A stretch of DNA of 64,000 nucleotides from Lysobacteraceae bacterium 2PB (GTDB lineage: Bacteria > Pseudomonadota > Gammaproteobacteria > Xanthomonadales > Xanthomonadaceae). How positions within the stretch are numbered: the stretch's first letter is position 1; each line of letters begins with the position of its first letter. The translations under genes and the position numbers were made by a program. The stretch lies in the NCBI GenBank assembly GCA_005502915.1, contig SCMT01000011.1, forward strand, positions 61,584 through 125,583, written 5' to 3'. Below, one piece after another: positions 1 to 10,000 of this stretch. The notes under the pieces are model-generated. The model was not told where the DNA came from. It saw only the letters and a program-made list of their open reading frames with translations, and did no database searches.

Positions 1-1038
1 ACGCTCAGCGCGCCGGTGCCGACCCCCACGCTGCGCGCGCCGACGCCGCGCCCGGTCGCGCCTGCCGTGCCGACGCTGCGCACGCAGGTCGTCGAGATCG
101 ACACCTTCCAGCCGACGGTGCCGGTGCCGACGATCCAGGTGCCTGCGCCGCGCACCGCATCGCCGAAGGTGCAGACGCTCCGCACCCAGGTGACCGAGAT
201 CGAGGTGCATTCCCCACTGTCGCCGGTTCCCGCCACCGGCATCGCGCAGACGCCGTCGACCGCGCCCCGCCTGCGCCCGCAGGAGCTGCGTACCGCGCCG
301 GGCGAGATCGCGCTCAAGCCTGGCGTGCCGGGCGGCGTCGCATCGAATTCTCCTTCCTCGACGCCATCGCGTGCGCCCGGCAGCCAGGCGTCCACCGGCG
401 CCGCGCAGACGTCTTCGACGACGTCGGGCGCGACCGGGGCCGGTGGTCGACCGCAGGCCCAGACGGCCGGGCGCACGGCCGGCACGGCACCCTCGGGCGC
501 CGGCACGCGTCCCTCGACACGCCCCGGTGCGGCCACGTCGACGGTGCGCGACGATGACTGGGGGGCGTCCAACCGCAACGTGCCCGGCAATTCGAACACC
601 GGCACCGGCAGCACGGCGGGCCTGTTCAACAGTGACGGCAGCGTGCGGCTGCCCGGCGGCGCGGGCGATGTCGGCGGCGGATTGCCTCCGGGCACGATCA
701 TCGAGGATTTCGAGAAGATCGATCGCATGGGCACCTGGCTCAAGCGCCCGCCGCTGGATTACACCCCGACACGCTTCGACCGGTTCTGGATTCCGAACAA
801 GACGCTGCTGGAAGAATGGGTGAGCCGTGGCATCAAGAAGGTGGCGATTCCGATCCCGGGTACGACCAAGCGCATCGAGTGCACGGTGAGCCTGCTCAGC
901 GTGGGCGGCAGTTGCCGCGTCATGGATCCGAACCTGCAGGACCAGGAAGCCACCGCGCGACCGCCGCCGGACGTGCCCTACAAGCCCGAGCTGCGGGAAG
1001 ACAAGGACGGGCCGTCGGCGCCTCCCGCCGTGCCGTGA
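1..1038 (+). CDS. C-terminal part of Pro/Thr-rich repetitive protein, 5' end outside window
   Basis: The frame is open to the left edge, so only the C-terminal ~345 residues are here; the first GTG at 16 is internal. The first part is Pro/Val/Thr-rich and carries a 34-residue repeat with the core TLRTQVxEI, seen at about 73-99 and 175-201. An Ala/Gly/Thr/Ser-rich low-complexity stretch follows. The last ~110 residues are an ordered domain with the patterns FDRFWIPNKTLLEEW and IKKVAIPIPGT and two Cys (IECTV, GSCRV). The layout resembles xanthomonad proteins annotated as 'transmembrane repetitive protein'; that is from memory of the family. A cell-envelope role is inference, and no enzymatic motif is visible. 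The missing N-terminus probably holds the membrane anchor and more repeats. Confidence 0.7.
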   Translation, partial: TLSAPVPTPTLRAPTPRPVAPAVPTLRTQVVEIDTFQPTVPVPTIQVPAPRTASPKVQTLRTQVTEIEVHSPLSPVPATGIAQTPSTAPRLRPQELRTAPGEIALKPGVPGGVASNSPSSTPSRAPGSQASTGAAQTSSTTSGATGAGGRPQAQTAGRTAGTAPSGAGTRPSTRPGAATSTVRDDDWGASNRNVPGNSNTGTGSTAGLFNSDGSVRLPGGAGDVGGGLPPGTIIEDFEKIDRMGTWLKRPPLDYTPTRFDRFWIPNKTLLEEWVSRGIKKVAIPIPGTTKRIECTVSLLSVGGSCRVMDPNLQDQEATARPPPDVPYKPELREDKDGPSAPPAVP

Positions 1039-1074
1039 TCGTCGCGAGCGGCATGGGGAATCTTTTGCCGCTGA

Positions 1075-1138
1075 TGACGCGGATAACGCGGATCGAACGC
1101 ATTGTTTGACCAGGGTTTGATCCGCGTCCTCCGCGTCA
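1075..1138. repeat. imperfect inverted repeat, dispersed intergenic type
   Basis: Two 24-base arms (1075-1098 and 1115-1138) are near-perfect reverse complements around a 16-base spacer. Each arm itself contains the tandem word ACGCGGAT/ACGCGGATC. It lies between two convergent genes. The sequence type resembles the short palindromes scattered through many proteobacterial genomes, but its copy number cannot be judged here. Confidence 0.5.
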
Positions 1139-1156
1139 ATCCGTGGCAGAAAACGA

Positions 1157-1180
1157 AACGGGAGCCTTGCGGCTCCCGTT
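1157..1180. terminator. bidirectional hairpin terminator
   Basis: A perfect 10-bp stem AACGGGAGCC/GGCTCCCGTT encloses the tetraloop TTGC. T-rich sequence follows on the minus side (TCGTTTTC), and CGTGTTT on the plus side. It sits between the convergent repetitive-protein gene and the cytochrome pair, so it can end both. Confidence 0.7.
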
Positions 1181-1218
1181 CGTGTTTCAGCATGGCGCCC
1201 GCGTGGCGGGGCTGCGGC

Positions 1219-1659
1219 TTACTTGCCGTGCAGGTCGCCCAGCGGGCCGCTCTGGGCGGCGAAGTAGGCCGACAGATCGGCAATGCCCTGTTCGTCCAGG
1301 GTGCCGGCATCGAAGGCGCCCTTGATCTGCATGGTCATCAGCGCGTGGTCGCGCTTGCCTTCGCGGTAATGCTGCAGGCTGTGGAACAGGTAGTCCTGGT
1401 ACTGGCCGCCGATGATCGGGGTGGCGGCATCGATCGGCTTCAGGCCGGCGGTGCCGTGGCAGTCGACGCAGGACTGGCCGCTCGGCAGCTTGGTGGCGGC
1501 AAGCTTCTCGCCGCGCGCGGCATCGCCGTCGAAAGCGTTGATGTGCTTGTGCACGGTCTTGTGGCCGGCGCCTTCGGCGGCGGGTTCGCTCTTGCCGCAG
1601 GCGGCGAGGCCGAGGAGGAGGGCGCAGGTCGTTGCGATGGCGAGGGGACGCTTCGTCAT
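1219..1659 (-). CDS. c-type cytochrome lipoprotein
   Basis: A 146-residue class I cytochrome c of the cytochrome-c553/c4 type, expected to carry electrons in the periplasm. The start ATG at 1659 gives a lipoprotein signal: a basic N-terminus, a hydrophobic stretch, then LGLAAC as lipobox. A single haem-binding site CVDCH lies near residue 70, and Met residues in the second half (MTMQ) could supply the axial ligand. The gene follows a second cytochrome with an 11-base gap, so the two are almost certainly co-transcribed. Longer upstream starts would remove the signal peptide and run into the neighbouring gene, so I reject them. The terminal oxidase or other partner is not in view. Confidence 0.85.
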   Translation of the reverse strand: MTKRPLAIATTCALLLGLAACGKSEPAAEGAGHKTVHKHINAFDGDAARGEKLAATKLPSGQSCVDCHGTAGLKPIDAATPIIGGQYQDYLFHSLQHYREGKRDHALMTMQIKGAFDAGTLDEQGIADLSAYFAAQSGPLGDLHGK

Positions 1660-1670
1660 GGAGGGGGCGC

Positions 1671-2015
1671 TCACTTCTTCAGGCTCGAAAGGTAGGCGGC
1701 GATGGCGGCGATGTCCTCGTCGGAGAAGCTCTGCGCCTGGGCCTGCATGGTCGGGTGCTTGCGCGTGCCTTTCTTGTAGGCGGTCAGCGCGTTGACCACG
1801 TACTCCTGGGTCTGGCCGGTGATCTTCGGCACGCTGTAGGTCGGGTAGGCGTTCTTGTAGCCGGTGACGCCATGGCAACCCTGGCAGGTATAGGCGAGCT
1901 GCTTGCCCTTGTCGGCGGCGCCGGTGGCGTCGGAGCTCTGCGCCTGGACGGCGAACGATGCGAGGAGGGCGAGGCAGCCGGCGAGCAGCGGATGGCGATT
2001 CGGCGATCGGATCAT
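1671..2015 (-). CDS. periplasmic c-type cytochrome
   Basis: A 114-residue monohaem cytochrome c. The ATG at 2015 begins a Sec signal peptide (hydrophobic LLAGCLALLASF, probable cleavage after VQA), followed by a haem site CQGCH and a C-terminal Met region (PTMQ). It resembles the downstream cytochrome in size and layout, including YQDYL/TQEYVV and the closing IAAYLSSL/LSAYF helix, so the two may have arisen by duplication. It is the first gene of the two-cytochrome unit. The function (electron transfer) follows from the family; the donor and acceptor are unknown. Confidence 0.85.
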   Translation of the reverse strand: MIRSPNRHPLLAGCLALLASFAVQAQSSDATGAADKGKQLAYTCQGCHGVTGYKNAYPTYSVPKITGQTQEYVVNALTAYKKGTRKHPTMQAQAQSFSDEDIAAIAAYLSSLKK

Positions 2016-2353
2016 GTCTGGCGTCAGGTCAGGGTTGAGTTCGGGGGCACGTCGCGGCGGCCGGTGCCGGCCCGCTGGCGCCATGGACCGCTTCCGGGAA
2101 GCGGTCGCAAACGTGCAATCGCGACAGTATAGCCTGCAACGCGACCGGGTCGCGAAGGGTGCGATCCGGCCGCATTCGGGCCCCGGTGCGCGCAACGGGC
2201 GGATCGGGATCGCATCGCGCGGCCGAATGCTTCGGCGACCGAGCGCACGCCGGCAGCGGGGGCATGACGCGAGTCACCATGACCTCTGGCGGATGCCGGT
2301 CGCGCATGGGTGATCTACCTTCATACAACACCTAACCCCCTCCTCGGATCGCC
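2016..2353. promoter_or_regulatory. divergent promoter region, cytochromes versus RND operon
   Basis: These 338 bases separate the minus-strand cytochromes from the plus-strand efflux operon, and I see no gene in them. A good minus-strand -10 candidate, TATACT, lies at 2126-2131, about 110 bases upstream of the cytochrome start, without a clear -35. On the plus side there is an AT-rich patch around 2318-2335 just before the adaptor start. No clear operator palindrome was found. Confidence 0.4.
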
Positions 2354-3523
2354 ATGCCTGCCATGACCCCCACCCCCGTCGATTCCACGCCGTCGCCATC
2401 GGCAGCCCGAACCCCCCTGGTCCACGCGCTGACCGCTGCCGTGCTGCTGGGGTGCCTGGCGATCGCCGGCTGCAAGGGCGGTCCCGATGCCCAGGCCAAG
2501 GGCAAGGACGGCGACAAGAAGGAAGAAAAGGCGCAGGAGGCCGTGCCGGTCGAAGTGGTCGCCGTCGCCAACCGGCCGGTCGCGGCCAGCTACAGCGGCA
2601 CCGCGCCGCTGGAGGCCCGCGGCGAGTCGCAGGTGGTCGCGAAGACCTCCGGCGTCGCCCTGCAGGTGATGGCCGAGGTGGGGCAGCAGGTCCGTGCGGG
2701 CCAGGTGCTGGTCCGACTCGACTCCGACCGCGCCGCGCTGCAGGCCGCGCAGAGCGCCGCGCAGGTGCGCAAGCTGGAGGCCAACTACAACCGCTCGCTG
2801 CAGTTGTCCAGGCAGCAACTGGTCAGCGCGAACGACCTCGACCAGCTCAAGTTCGACCTGGAGAACGCCCGCGCGGTGAACCGCCTGGCCAACCTCGAAG
2901 TGTCCTACGCCAACGTGGTCGCGCCGATCTCCGGGGTCATCGCCGAACGCTCGATCAAGCCGGGCAACTTCGTCCAGCTCAATTCGCCGATCTTCCGCAT
3001 CGTCGACACCTCGCGCATCGAAGCTACGCTCAACGTGCCCGAGCGCGAGCTGGCCACGATCAAGCCGGGCCTGCCGGTGCAGCTGGTGGTGGATGCGCTG
3101 CCAGGCAAGCCGTTCCAGGGCACGGTCGATCGCGTCGCGCCGGTGGTCGATTCGGGCAGCGGCACCTTCCGCGTGATCTGCGCCTTCGACAGCGCCGCCC
3201 TGCTGCAGCCGGGCATGTTCGGTCGCATCCGCATCGATTACGACCAGCGTGCGAATGCGCTTGTGATTCCGCGCAACGCGCTGCTCGACGACGAGAGCGA
3301 CCCGGCGGTCTACGTGGTCCGCGGCAACAAGGCCGCGCGCGTCGCGGTGAAGCTGGGCTACTTCGACGGCGAGTGGGTCGAGGTCCGCGGCGGACTCAAG
3401 CAGGGCGATCGCGTGGTCACCGCGGGCAAGGTCGCGCTGCGGGAAGGCACCGACGTGCAGGTCATCGGCGATCCCGCCGCGAAGCAGGTCGCCACCGTCG
3501 CCAAGGCAGGGAACAAGCCGTGA
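2354..3523 (+). CDS. RND efflux periplasmic adaptor lipoprotein (MFP/HlyD family)
   Basis: A 389-residue membrane fusion protein linking an inner-membrane RND pump to an outer-membrane channel. It has a long N-terminus and then a lipobox ending LAIAGC (Cys40), so it is probably lipid-anchored in the periplasm. After a charged Lys/Asp/Glu linker come a barrel-sandwich (lipoyl-like) half around residues 85-118, a coiled alpha-hairpin to about 175, the second lipoyl half (NVVAPISGVIAER), and a beta-barrel and C-terminal proximal domain (VIPRNALLDD). It is first in the operon and its stop overlaps the next start (GTGA). No TolC-type outer-membrane gene follows, so the channel must come from elsewhere. 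The substrate is unknown. Confidence 0.9.
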   Translation: MPAMTPTPVDSTPSPSAARTPLVHALTAAVLLGCLAIAGCKGGPDAQAKGKDGDKKEEKAQEAVPVEVVAVANRPVAASYSGTAPLEARGESQVVAKTSGVALQVMAEVGQQVRAGQVLVRLDSDRAALQAAQSAAQVRKLEANYNRSLQLSRQQLVSANDLDQLKFDLENARAVNRLANLEVSYANVVAPISGVIAERSIKPGNFVQLNSPIFRIVDTSRIEATLNVPERELATIKPGLPVQLVVDALPGKPFQGTVDRVAPVVDSGSGTFRVICAFDSAALLQPGMFGRIRIDYDQRANALVIPRNALLDDESDPAVYVVRGNKAARVAVKLGYFDGEWVEVRGGLKQGDRVVTAGKVALREGTDVQVIGDPAAKQVATVAKAGNKP

Positions 3524-6500
3524 GCGGATCCCATTCCCATACTCCGGAAGATGGCGGACCCGGCGGTCCGGGCGAAAGCCCGGGCGGCGGTTTCGACCTG
3601 GTCGAGTTCTCGACGAGGCGCCGCGTCACTGTCGCGATGTTCTGGCTGACGATGGTGCTGTTCGGCGCGATCGCGCTGTTCAGCCTCAAGGTCAACCTGC
3701 TGCCCGATCTCAGCTATCCGACGCTGACCGTCCGCACCGAATACACCGGCGCCGCGCCTGCGGAGATCGAAACCCTGATCACCGAACCGGTCGAAGAGGC
3801 CGTCGGCGTGGTCAAGAACCTCCGCAAGCTCAAGTCGGTGTCGCGCACCGGACAGAGCGACGTGGTGCTGGAATTCGCCTGGGGCACCGACATGGACCAG
3901 GCCAGCCTCGAAGTGCGCGACAAGATGGAAGTGCTGCAGTTGCCGCTCGAGGCCAAGCCGCCGGTGCTGCTGCGCTTCAATCCGTCGACCGAGCCGATCA
4001 TGCGCCTCGCGCTGTCGGCGAAGGACGTCGATGGCGCTGACGAAGCGAAGGCGCTGCGCCGGCTCACCGAACTGCGGCGTTTCGCCGACGACGACCTGAA
4101 GAAGAAGCTGGAGCCGGTCGACGGCGTGGCGGCGGTCAAGGTCGGCGGCGGCCTGGAAGACGAAGTGCAGGTCGACATCGACCAGCAGAAACTCGCGCAG
4201 CTCGGCCTGTCGATCGACACCGTCATCCAGCGCCTGCAGCAGGAGAACATCAACATTTCCGGCGGCCGCCTGGAGGAGGGCAGCCAGCGCTATCTCGTGC
4301 GCACGGTGAACCAGTTCGCCAGCGTCGAGGAAATGCGCGAGATGCTGCTGACCACCCGCACCGCCGGCAACGATGCCGCTGCGGCCGCGGCGCGACAGAT
4401 GGCGGCGGTCGCAGCGGCAACCGGTTCGGCAGAGGCCATCGCGGCCGCGAGCTCGGTGCAGAACGCGTCGGGTGGCGGCAGCAGTACGCCTGCCGGTGGC
4501 ATGGCCGTGCGCCTGAAGGACGTGGCCGAGGTGCGTCAGGGGCACAAGGAGCGTGAGGCGATCATCCGCCTGGCCGGCCGCGAGGCGGTCGAGCTGGCGA
4601 TCTACAAGGAAGGCGATGCCAACACCGTCGCCAGCGCCGACGCCATCAGCGCCAAGCTGGAGGAGATCCGCAAGACGCTGCCGAAGGACATCGAGCTCAC
4701 CACCATCGACGACCAGTCGCAGTTCATCCGCCACGCGATCAGCGACGTGAAGTTCGACGCAGTCATCGGCGGCCTGCTCGCGGTGCTGATCATCTTCCTG
4801 TTCCTGCGCGACGGCTGGAGCACGTTCGTGATCTCGCTGTCGCTGCCGGTATCGATCATCGCCACGTTCTTCTTCATGGATCAGTTCGACCTGAGCCTGA
4901 ACGTGATGTCGCTCGGCGGCCTGGCCTTGGCCACCGGCCTGGTGGTGGACGATTCGATCGTGGTGCTGGAGAGCATCGCCAAAGCCCGCGAACGTGGCCT
5001 GGGGATCTTCAAGGCGGCGATCGAAGGCACGCGCGAGGTCAGCCTGGCCGTGGTCGCGTCCACCCTCACCACCATCGCGGTGTTCCTGCCGCTGGTCTTC
5101 GTCGAAGGCATCGCCGGCGAACTGTTCCGCGACCAGGCGCTGACCGTGGCCACCGCGATCGGCATCTCGCTGATCGTGTCGATGACCCTGATCCCGATGC
5201 TCAGCGGCCTGCGCGACAGTGCGCCGATGGCGTTCCAGGAGGAAGAACCCCACCCGGAATGGCAGCCCGAGAAGGGCTGGCAGAAGCCGGTGGCGATCGT
5301 GAACCGGGGCGTCGCCGCAGGCACGCGCGGCGCCACCTTCGGGCTCAGCTGGCTCGTGATCCGCCTGTGGCGCGGCGTGAGTGCCGTCGTCGGCCCGGTG
5401 ATGCGCAAGCTCAGCGACATCGCGATGGCGCCGTATCACCGCATCGAACGCGGCTACCTGCGCCTGCTGCCCGGCGCGATGCAGCGGCCGGTGCTGGTGC
5501 TCGGTTTTGCCGCCGCAGCGTTCGCGGCCAGCCTGCTCGCGGTGCCGCTGCTCGGCACCGACCTGATCCCGCAGCTGGCCCAGGACCGCTTCGAGATGAC
5601 CGTGAAGCTGCCGCCGGGCACGCCGCTGCGCGAGACCGACCGCATCGTGCGCGAGCTGCAGCAGTCGCACGCGAAGGAGGAGGGCATCCGTGCGCTGTAT
5701 GGCGTGAGCGGCAGCGGCACCCGCCTGGACGCCAACCCGACCGAGAGCGGCGAGAACATCGGCAAGCTCACCGTGGTGATGGGCGAGAGCGGCGACGAGG
5801 CGCGCGAAGCGCAGCTCGTCGAGACCCTGCGCGGCAGCGCCGGACGCTATGCCGGTGCGCAGGTCGACTTCAGCCGTCCGGAACTCTTCAGTTTCTCGAT
5901 GCCGCTGGAGATCGAACTGCGCGGCCAGGACCTGCAGGGCATCGAACGCGCAGGCAGGAAGATGGCCGAACTGCTGCGCGCCAGCCCGCACTATGCCGAC
6001 GTGACCTCGACGGTGGAACAGGGTTTCCCGGAGATCCAGATCCACTTCGACCAGGAGCGCGCCGCCGCACTGGGCCTGACCACGCGCCAGGTCGCCGATG
6101 CAGTGGTGAAGAAGGTGCGCGGCGACGTCGCCACGCGCTACAGCTTCCGCAGCCGCAAGATCGACGTGCTGGTGCGGGCGCGCGAGAACGACCGCGCCAC
6201 GATCGAGGACATCAAGCGCCTGATCATCAATCCCGGCAGCGCCAGCCCGGTGACCCTGGAGTCCGTCGCCGACGTGGTGTCGACGGTCGGCCCGAGCGAG
6301 ATCCACCGCGCCGACCAGGTGCGCGTGGCCATCGTGTCGGCGAACCTGCGCGACATCGACCTCGGCACCGCGATGCAGGAAGTGCAGGACCTGGTCGCGA
6401 ACAACGAAGGCGGCCTCGGCGCCGGCATCGACATGCACATCGGCGGCCAGGGCGAGGAATTGTCGCAGTCGCTGCAGTCGCTGCTGTTCGCCTTCGGCCT

Positions 6501-7050
6501 GGCGATCTTCCTCGTGTACCTGGTGATGGCCTCGCAGTTCGAATCGCTGCTGCATCCCTTCGTCATCCTGTTCACCATCCCGCTGGCGCTGGTCGGTGCG
6601 GTGCTGGCGCTGCTGCTGACCAATTCGACCGTGTCGGTGGTGGTGTTCATCGGGCTGATCCTGCTCGTGGGCCTGGTGACGAAGAACGCGATCATCCTCA
6701 TCGACCGCGTGAACCAGGCGCGCGAAGCGGGCATGGCCAAGCGCGACGCGCTGGTCGAGGGTGCGCGTTCGCGCCTGCGTCCGATCATCATGACCACGCT
6801 CTGCACGCTGTTCGGCTTCCTGCCGCTGGCCCTGGCCTTCGGCGAAGGCGCGGAGGTGCGCTCGCCGATGGCGATCACGGTGATCGGCGGCCTGCTGGTC
6901 TCGACGCTGCTCACCCTGGTCGTGATCCCGGTGGTCTACGATCTGCTGGATCGCAAGAGCGACGAGCACTACGTCGCGCGCGGTCGTCGCAGCCGCGCCC
7001 GTCGCGGCGAGGATTTCGACGCGACGCCTGAGGAGGGCGCATCCGCATGA
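3520..7050 (+). CDS. RND family inner-membrane efflux pump, first of two
   Basis: This 1176-residue AcrB-type proton-driven transporter starts at GTG 3520, which overlaps the adaptor stop. The frame is open far upstream, but that part only shadows the adaptor gene. Residues 1-30 are Gly/Pro-rich and soluble; TM1 follows (VAMFWLTMVLFGAIALF). TM4 carries the canonical relay pair Asp477-Asp478 (GLVVDDSIVVLE), and TM10 carries Lys1055 (GLVTKNAIILID), so it should translocate protons. An unusual Ala/Gly/Ser-rich insertion occupies about residues 279-327 in the porter region. The central loop between the two halves is long and hydrophilic with an extra hydrophobic stretch. It probably forms a mixed or alternative trimer with the next gene's product. 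Confidence 0.92.
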   Translation: MSGSHSHTPEDGGPGGPGESPGGGFDLVEFSTRRRVTVAMFWLTMVLFGAIALFSLKVNLLPDLSYPTLTVRTEYTGAAPAEIETLITEPVEEAVGVVKNLRKLKSVSRTGQSDVVLEFAWGTDMDQASLEVRDKMEVLQLPLEAKPPVLLRFNPSTEPIMRLALSAKDVDGADEAKALRRLTELRRFADDDLKKKLEPVDGVAAVKVGGGLEDEVQVDIDQQKLAQLGLSIDTVIQRLQQENINISGGRLEEGSQRYLVRTVNQFASVEEMREMLLTTRTAGNDAAAAAARQMAAVAAATGSAEAIAAASSVQNASGGGSSTPAGGMAVRLKDVAEVRQGHKEREAIIRLAGREAVELAIYKEGDANTVASADAISAKLEEIRKTLPKDIELTTIDDQSQFIRHAISDVKFDAVIGGLLAVLIIFLFLRDGWSTFVISLSLPVSIIATFFFMDQFDLSLNVMSLGGLALATGLVVDDSIVVLESIAKARERGLGIFKAAIEGTREVSLAVVASTLTTIAVFLPLVFVEGIAGELFRDQALTVATAIGISLIVSMTLIPMLSGLRDSAPMAFQEEEPHPEWQPEKGWQKPVAIVNRGVAAGTRGATFGLSWLVIRLWRGVSAVVGPVMRKLSDIAMAPYHRIERGYLRLLPGAMQRPVLVLGFAAAAFAASLLAVPLLGTDLIPQLAQDRFEMTVKLPPGTPLRETDRIVRELQQSHAKEEGIRALYGVSGSGTRLDANPTESGENIGKLTVVMGESGDEAREAQLVETLRGSAGRYAGAQVDFSRPELFSFSMPLEIELRGQDLQGIERAGRKMAELLRASPHYADVTSTVEQGFPEIQIHFDQERAAALGLTTRQVADAVVKKVRGDVATRYSFRSRKIDVLVRARENDRATIEDIKRLIINPGSASPVTLESVADVVSTVGPSEIHRADQVRVAIVSANLRDIDLGTAMQEVQDLVANNEGGLGAGIDMHIGGQGEELSQSLQSLLFAFGLAIFLVYLVMASQFESLLHPFVILFTIPLALVGAVLALLLTNSTVSVVVFIGLILLVGLVTKNAIILIDRVNQAREAGMAKRDALVEGARSRLRPIIMTTLCTLFGFLPLALAFGEGAEVRSPMAITVIGGLLVSTLLTLVVIPVVYDLLDRKSDEHYVARGRRSRARRGEDFDATPEEGASA

Positions 7051-10000
7051 GCGTCGCCGAGTTCAGCATCAAGCGGCCCGTCACCACGGTGATGTTCTTC
7101 ATCTCTCTGTTCGTGGTCGGCCTGATCGCGGCGGTGCGCCTGCCGCTGGAGGCCTTCCCGGCGCTGACCTTCCCGGGCATCTTCCTGCAGTTGCCGTACA
7201 GCGGCTCGACACCCGAGGAAGTGGAGCGCACGGTGCTGCGGCCGGTCGAGGAAGCGGTGGCGACCATGAGCGGCATCAAGCGCATGGAAGGCACCGCGCG
7301 CGCCGAGGGCGCGTCGATGTTCATCCAGTTCTCGGACTGGGAGCGAGACGCCTCGATCGCCGCCTCCGAGGCGCGCGAGCGCATCGACGCGATCCGCGAC
7401 CAGCTTCCGGACGACCTGCAGCGCTACTTCGTGCTGAAGTTCTCGACCTCCGACGAGCCGGTGCTGAAGGTGCGCCTGGCCAGCAACCGCGACATGACCC
7501 GCGAGTACGACCTGATCGATCGCGAGTTCAAGCGACGGCTGGAGCGCATCGCCGGCGTGGCGCGCGTCGACGTGCTCGGCGCGCCGCCGAACGAAGTCGA
7601 GATCGCGATCGCGCCCGATCGTCTGACCGCGCACGGCATTTCGCTCGACCAGCTGAACCAGCGCCTGCGCTCGCTGAACTTCTCGGTCTCGGCCGGACAG
7701 ATCCTGGATGCGGATCGTCGCCTCCGCGTGCAGCCGATCGGCGAGATCGTCGACCTGCAGCAGTACCGCGATGTCATCATCGACGGCAAGGGCACCCGCC
7801 TGGCCGACGTGGCCGACGTGCAGCTCAAGCCCGCGCGGATCAACTACGGACGCCGCCTCGACGGCCAGCCGGCGGTAGGCCTGGACATCTTCAAGGAGCG
7901 CAGCGCCAACCTCGTCGACGTCGCCAGGCGCGTCCTCGATGAAGTCAACGTCATCGCCGAGGACCCGGCGCTCGATGGCGTGCAGGTCCTGGTGGTCGAG
8001 AACCAGGGCGATGCCGTCACCAGCTCGCTGCTGGAACTGGCGGAAGCCGGCCTGGTCGGCCTGCTGCTGTCGATCATCGTGCTGTATTTCTTCCTGCGCC
8101 ACTGGCCTTCCACGCTGATGGTGAGCACGGCCATCCCGATCTGCTTCGTGATGACCCTGGGCTTCATGTACTTCGCAGGCGTCACCCTCAACGTGCTGAC
8201 GATGATGGGCCTGCTGCTGGCGGTGGGCATGCTGGTCGACAACGCGGTCGTGGTGGTGGAGAGCATCTACCAGGAGCGTGAGCGCATGCCCGGGCAGCCG
8301 CGCCTGGCCTCGCTGATCGGCACGAAGAACGTCGCGATCGCGCTGTCCGCCGGTACGCTGTGCCACTGCATCGTGTTCGTGCCGAACCTGTTCGGCGAGC
8401 GCAACATCATCAGCATCTTCCTGTCGCAGATCGCGATCACCATCTCGGTGTCGCTGCTCGCGTCCTGGCTGGTCGCGGTCAGCCTGATCCCGATGCTGTC
8501 CGCGCGCATGAAGACCCCGCCGGCGGTGCAGAGCGACCGCGGCCTGATCCCGTCGCTGCAGCGCCGCTACGCCGCTTTCCTGCGCTGGACGCTGGAACAT
8601 CGCGGCAAGAGCATCCTCGGCATCGTGCTGATCGTGCTGCTGAGCGTCATTCCCGCCACGCAGATGAAGACGAACATGTTCGGCGGCGAGGAGGGCGGTG
8701 AAGCCGACATCTTCTACCAGTGGAACGGCGCCTACACCAAGCAGCAGATTTCCGACGAGGTGACGAAGGTCGAGGATTTCCTCGACGCGAATCGCAAGAA
8801 GTACGGCATCGTCCAGATCTATTCCTTCTACAGCGAGGAAGGCTGGGCCGGTACCCAGGTCAAGTTCGACACCAAGAGCGCCGGCGAGACGAAGAAGCGC
8901 GTCGATGCGCTGCGCGAAGCCTTGCCCAGGTCCGCGCGGGCGAAGATCGGCATCGGCGACCAGGGCGGTGGCCCGGGCGGCGGTGGCGGCAGCGGCCTCG
9001 AGCAGAACGTGCAGGTGCGGCTGGTCGGCGATTCCACCGAGCAATTGAAGGAGATCGCCGAGGACGTGATCCCGATCCTCGCGCGCCGCAAGGAGCTCCT
9101 CGATGTGCGCGTCAACATCGGCGACCAGAACAGCGAGATGTCGGTCCGCGTGGATCGCGAGCGCGCGGCCTCGTTCGGCTTCAGCGCGGAGGAAGTCTCG
9201 CAGTTCGTCGGCCTGGCCCTGCGCGGCGCGCCGCTGCGCGAGTTCCGCAAGGGCGATACCGAAGTCCCGGTCTGGGTGCGCTTCGCCGGCGCCGAGGATT
9301 ACGGCATCAAGGACATCTCCGCGTTCACCGTGCGCGCGCCGGATGGCCGCACCGTGCCGCTGCTGGCGATGGTCGACGTGCAGATCGGCGCTGCCGCGTC
9401 CGAGATCCAGCGTTCGAACCGGCAGACCACGCTGACCATCCAGGCCAATCTCGCCGCCAAGGTGTCGATGCCCGAGGCCCGCAAGGCGATGGAAGACACG
9501 CTCAAGGAGATTCCGTTCCCGGCCGGCTACAGCTATACCTTCGACGGCGGCGGCTTCCAGGACGATGCCGAAGCGATGCAGGACATGCTGTTCAAGCTGG
9601 CGATCGCGCTGGTCATGATCTACGTGATCATGGCGGCGGTCTTCGAATCGCTGCTGTTCCCGGCGGCGATCATGAGCGGCGTCGTGTTCTCGGTGTTCGG
9701 CGTGTTCTGGCTGTTCTGGATCACCGGCACCGAATTCAACGTCATGGCCTTCATCGGCATCCTGGTGTTGATGGGGGTGGTGGTGAACAACGGCATCGTG
9801 ATGATCGAGCACATCAACAACCTGCGACGGCGCGGGCTCACGCGGACCGATGCGCTGGTCGAAGGCAGCCGGGAACGCCTGCGCCCGATCCTGATGACCA
9901 TGGGCACGGCGATCCTGGCGATGATCCCGATCTCGCTGGGCGGCACGCAGATGGCCGGCGACGGTCCCCCGTACTTCCCGATGGCCCGTGCGATCGCCGG

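Noticed and set aside
2452..3519. Upstream in-frame extension of the first RND pump
   Set aside because: It runs antiphase through the whole adaptor gene and is Arg/Gly/Pro-rich shadow sequence; GTG 3520 with stop overlap is the sensible start.
3358..6969. Minus-strand frame of 1203 codons
   Set aside because: Exactly opposite the first RND pump; composition is His/Arg/Gln-rich as expected for the complement of a high-GC gene.
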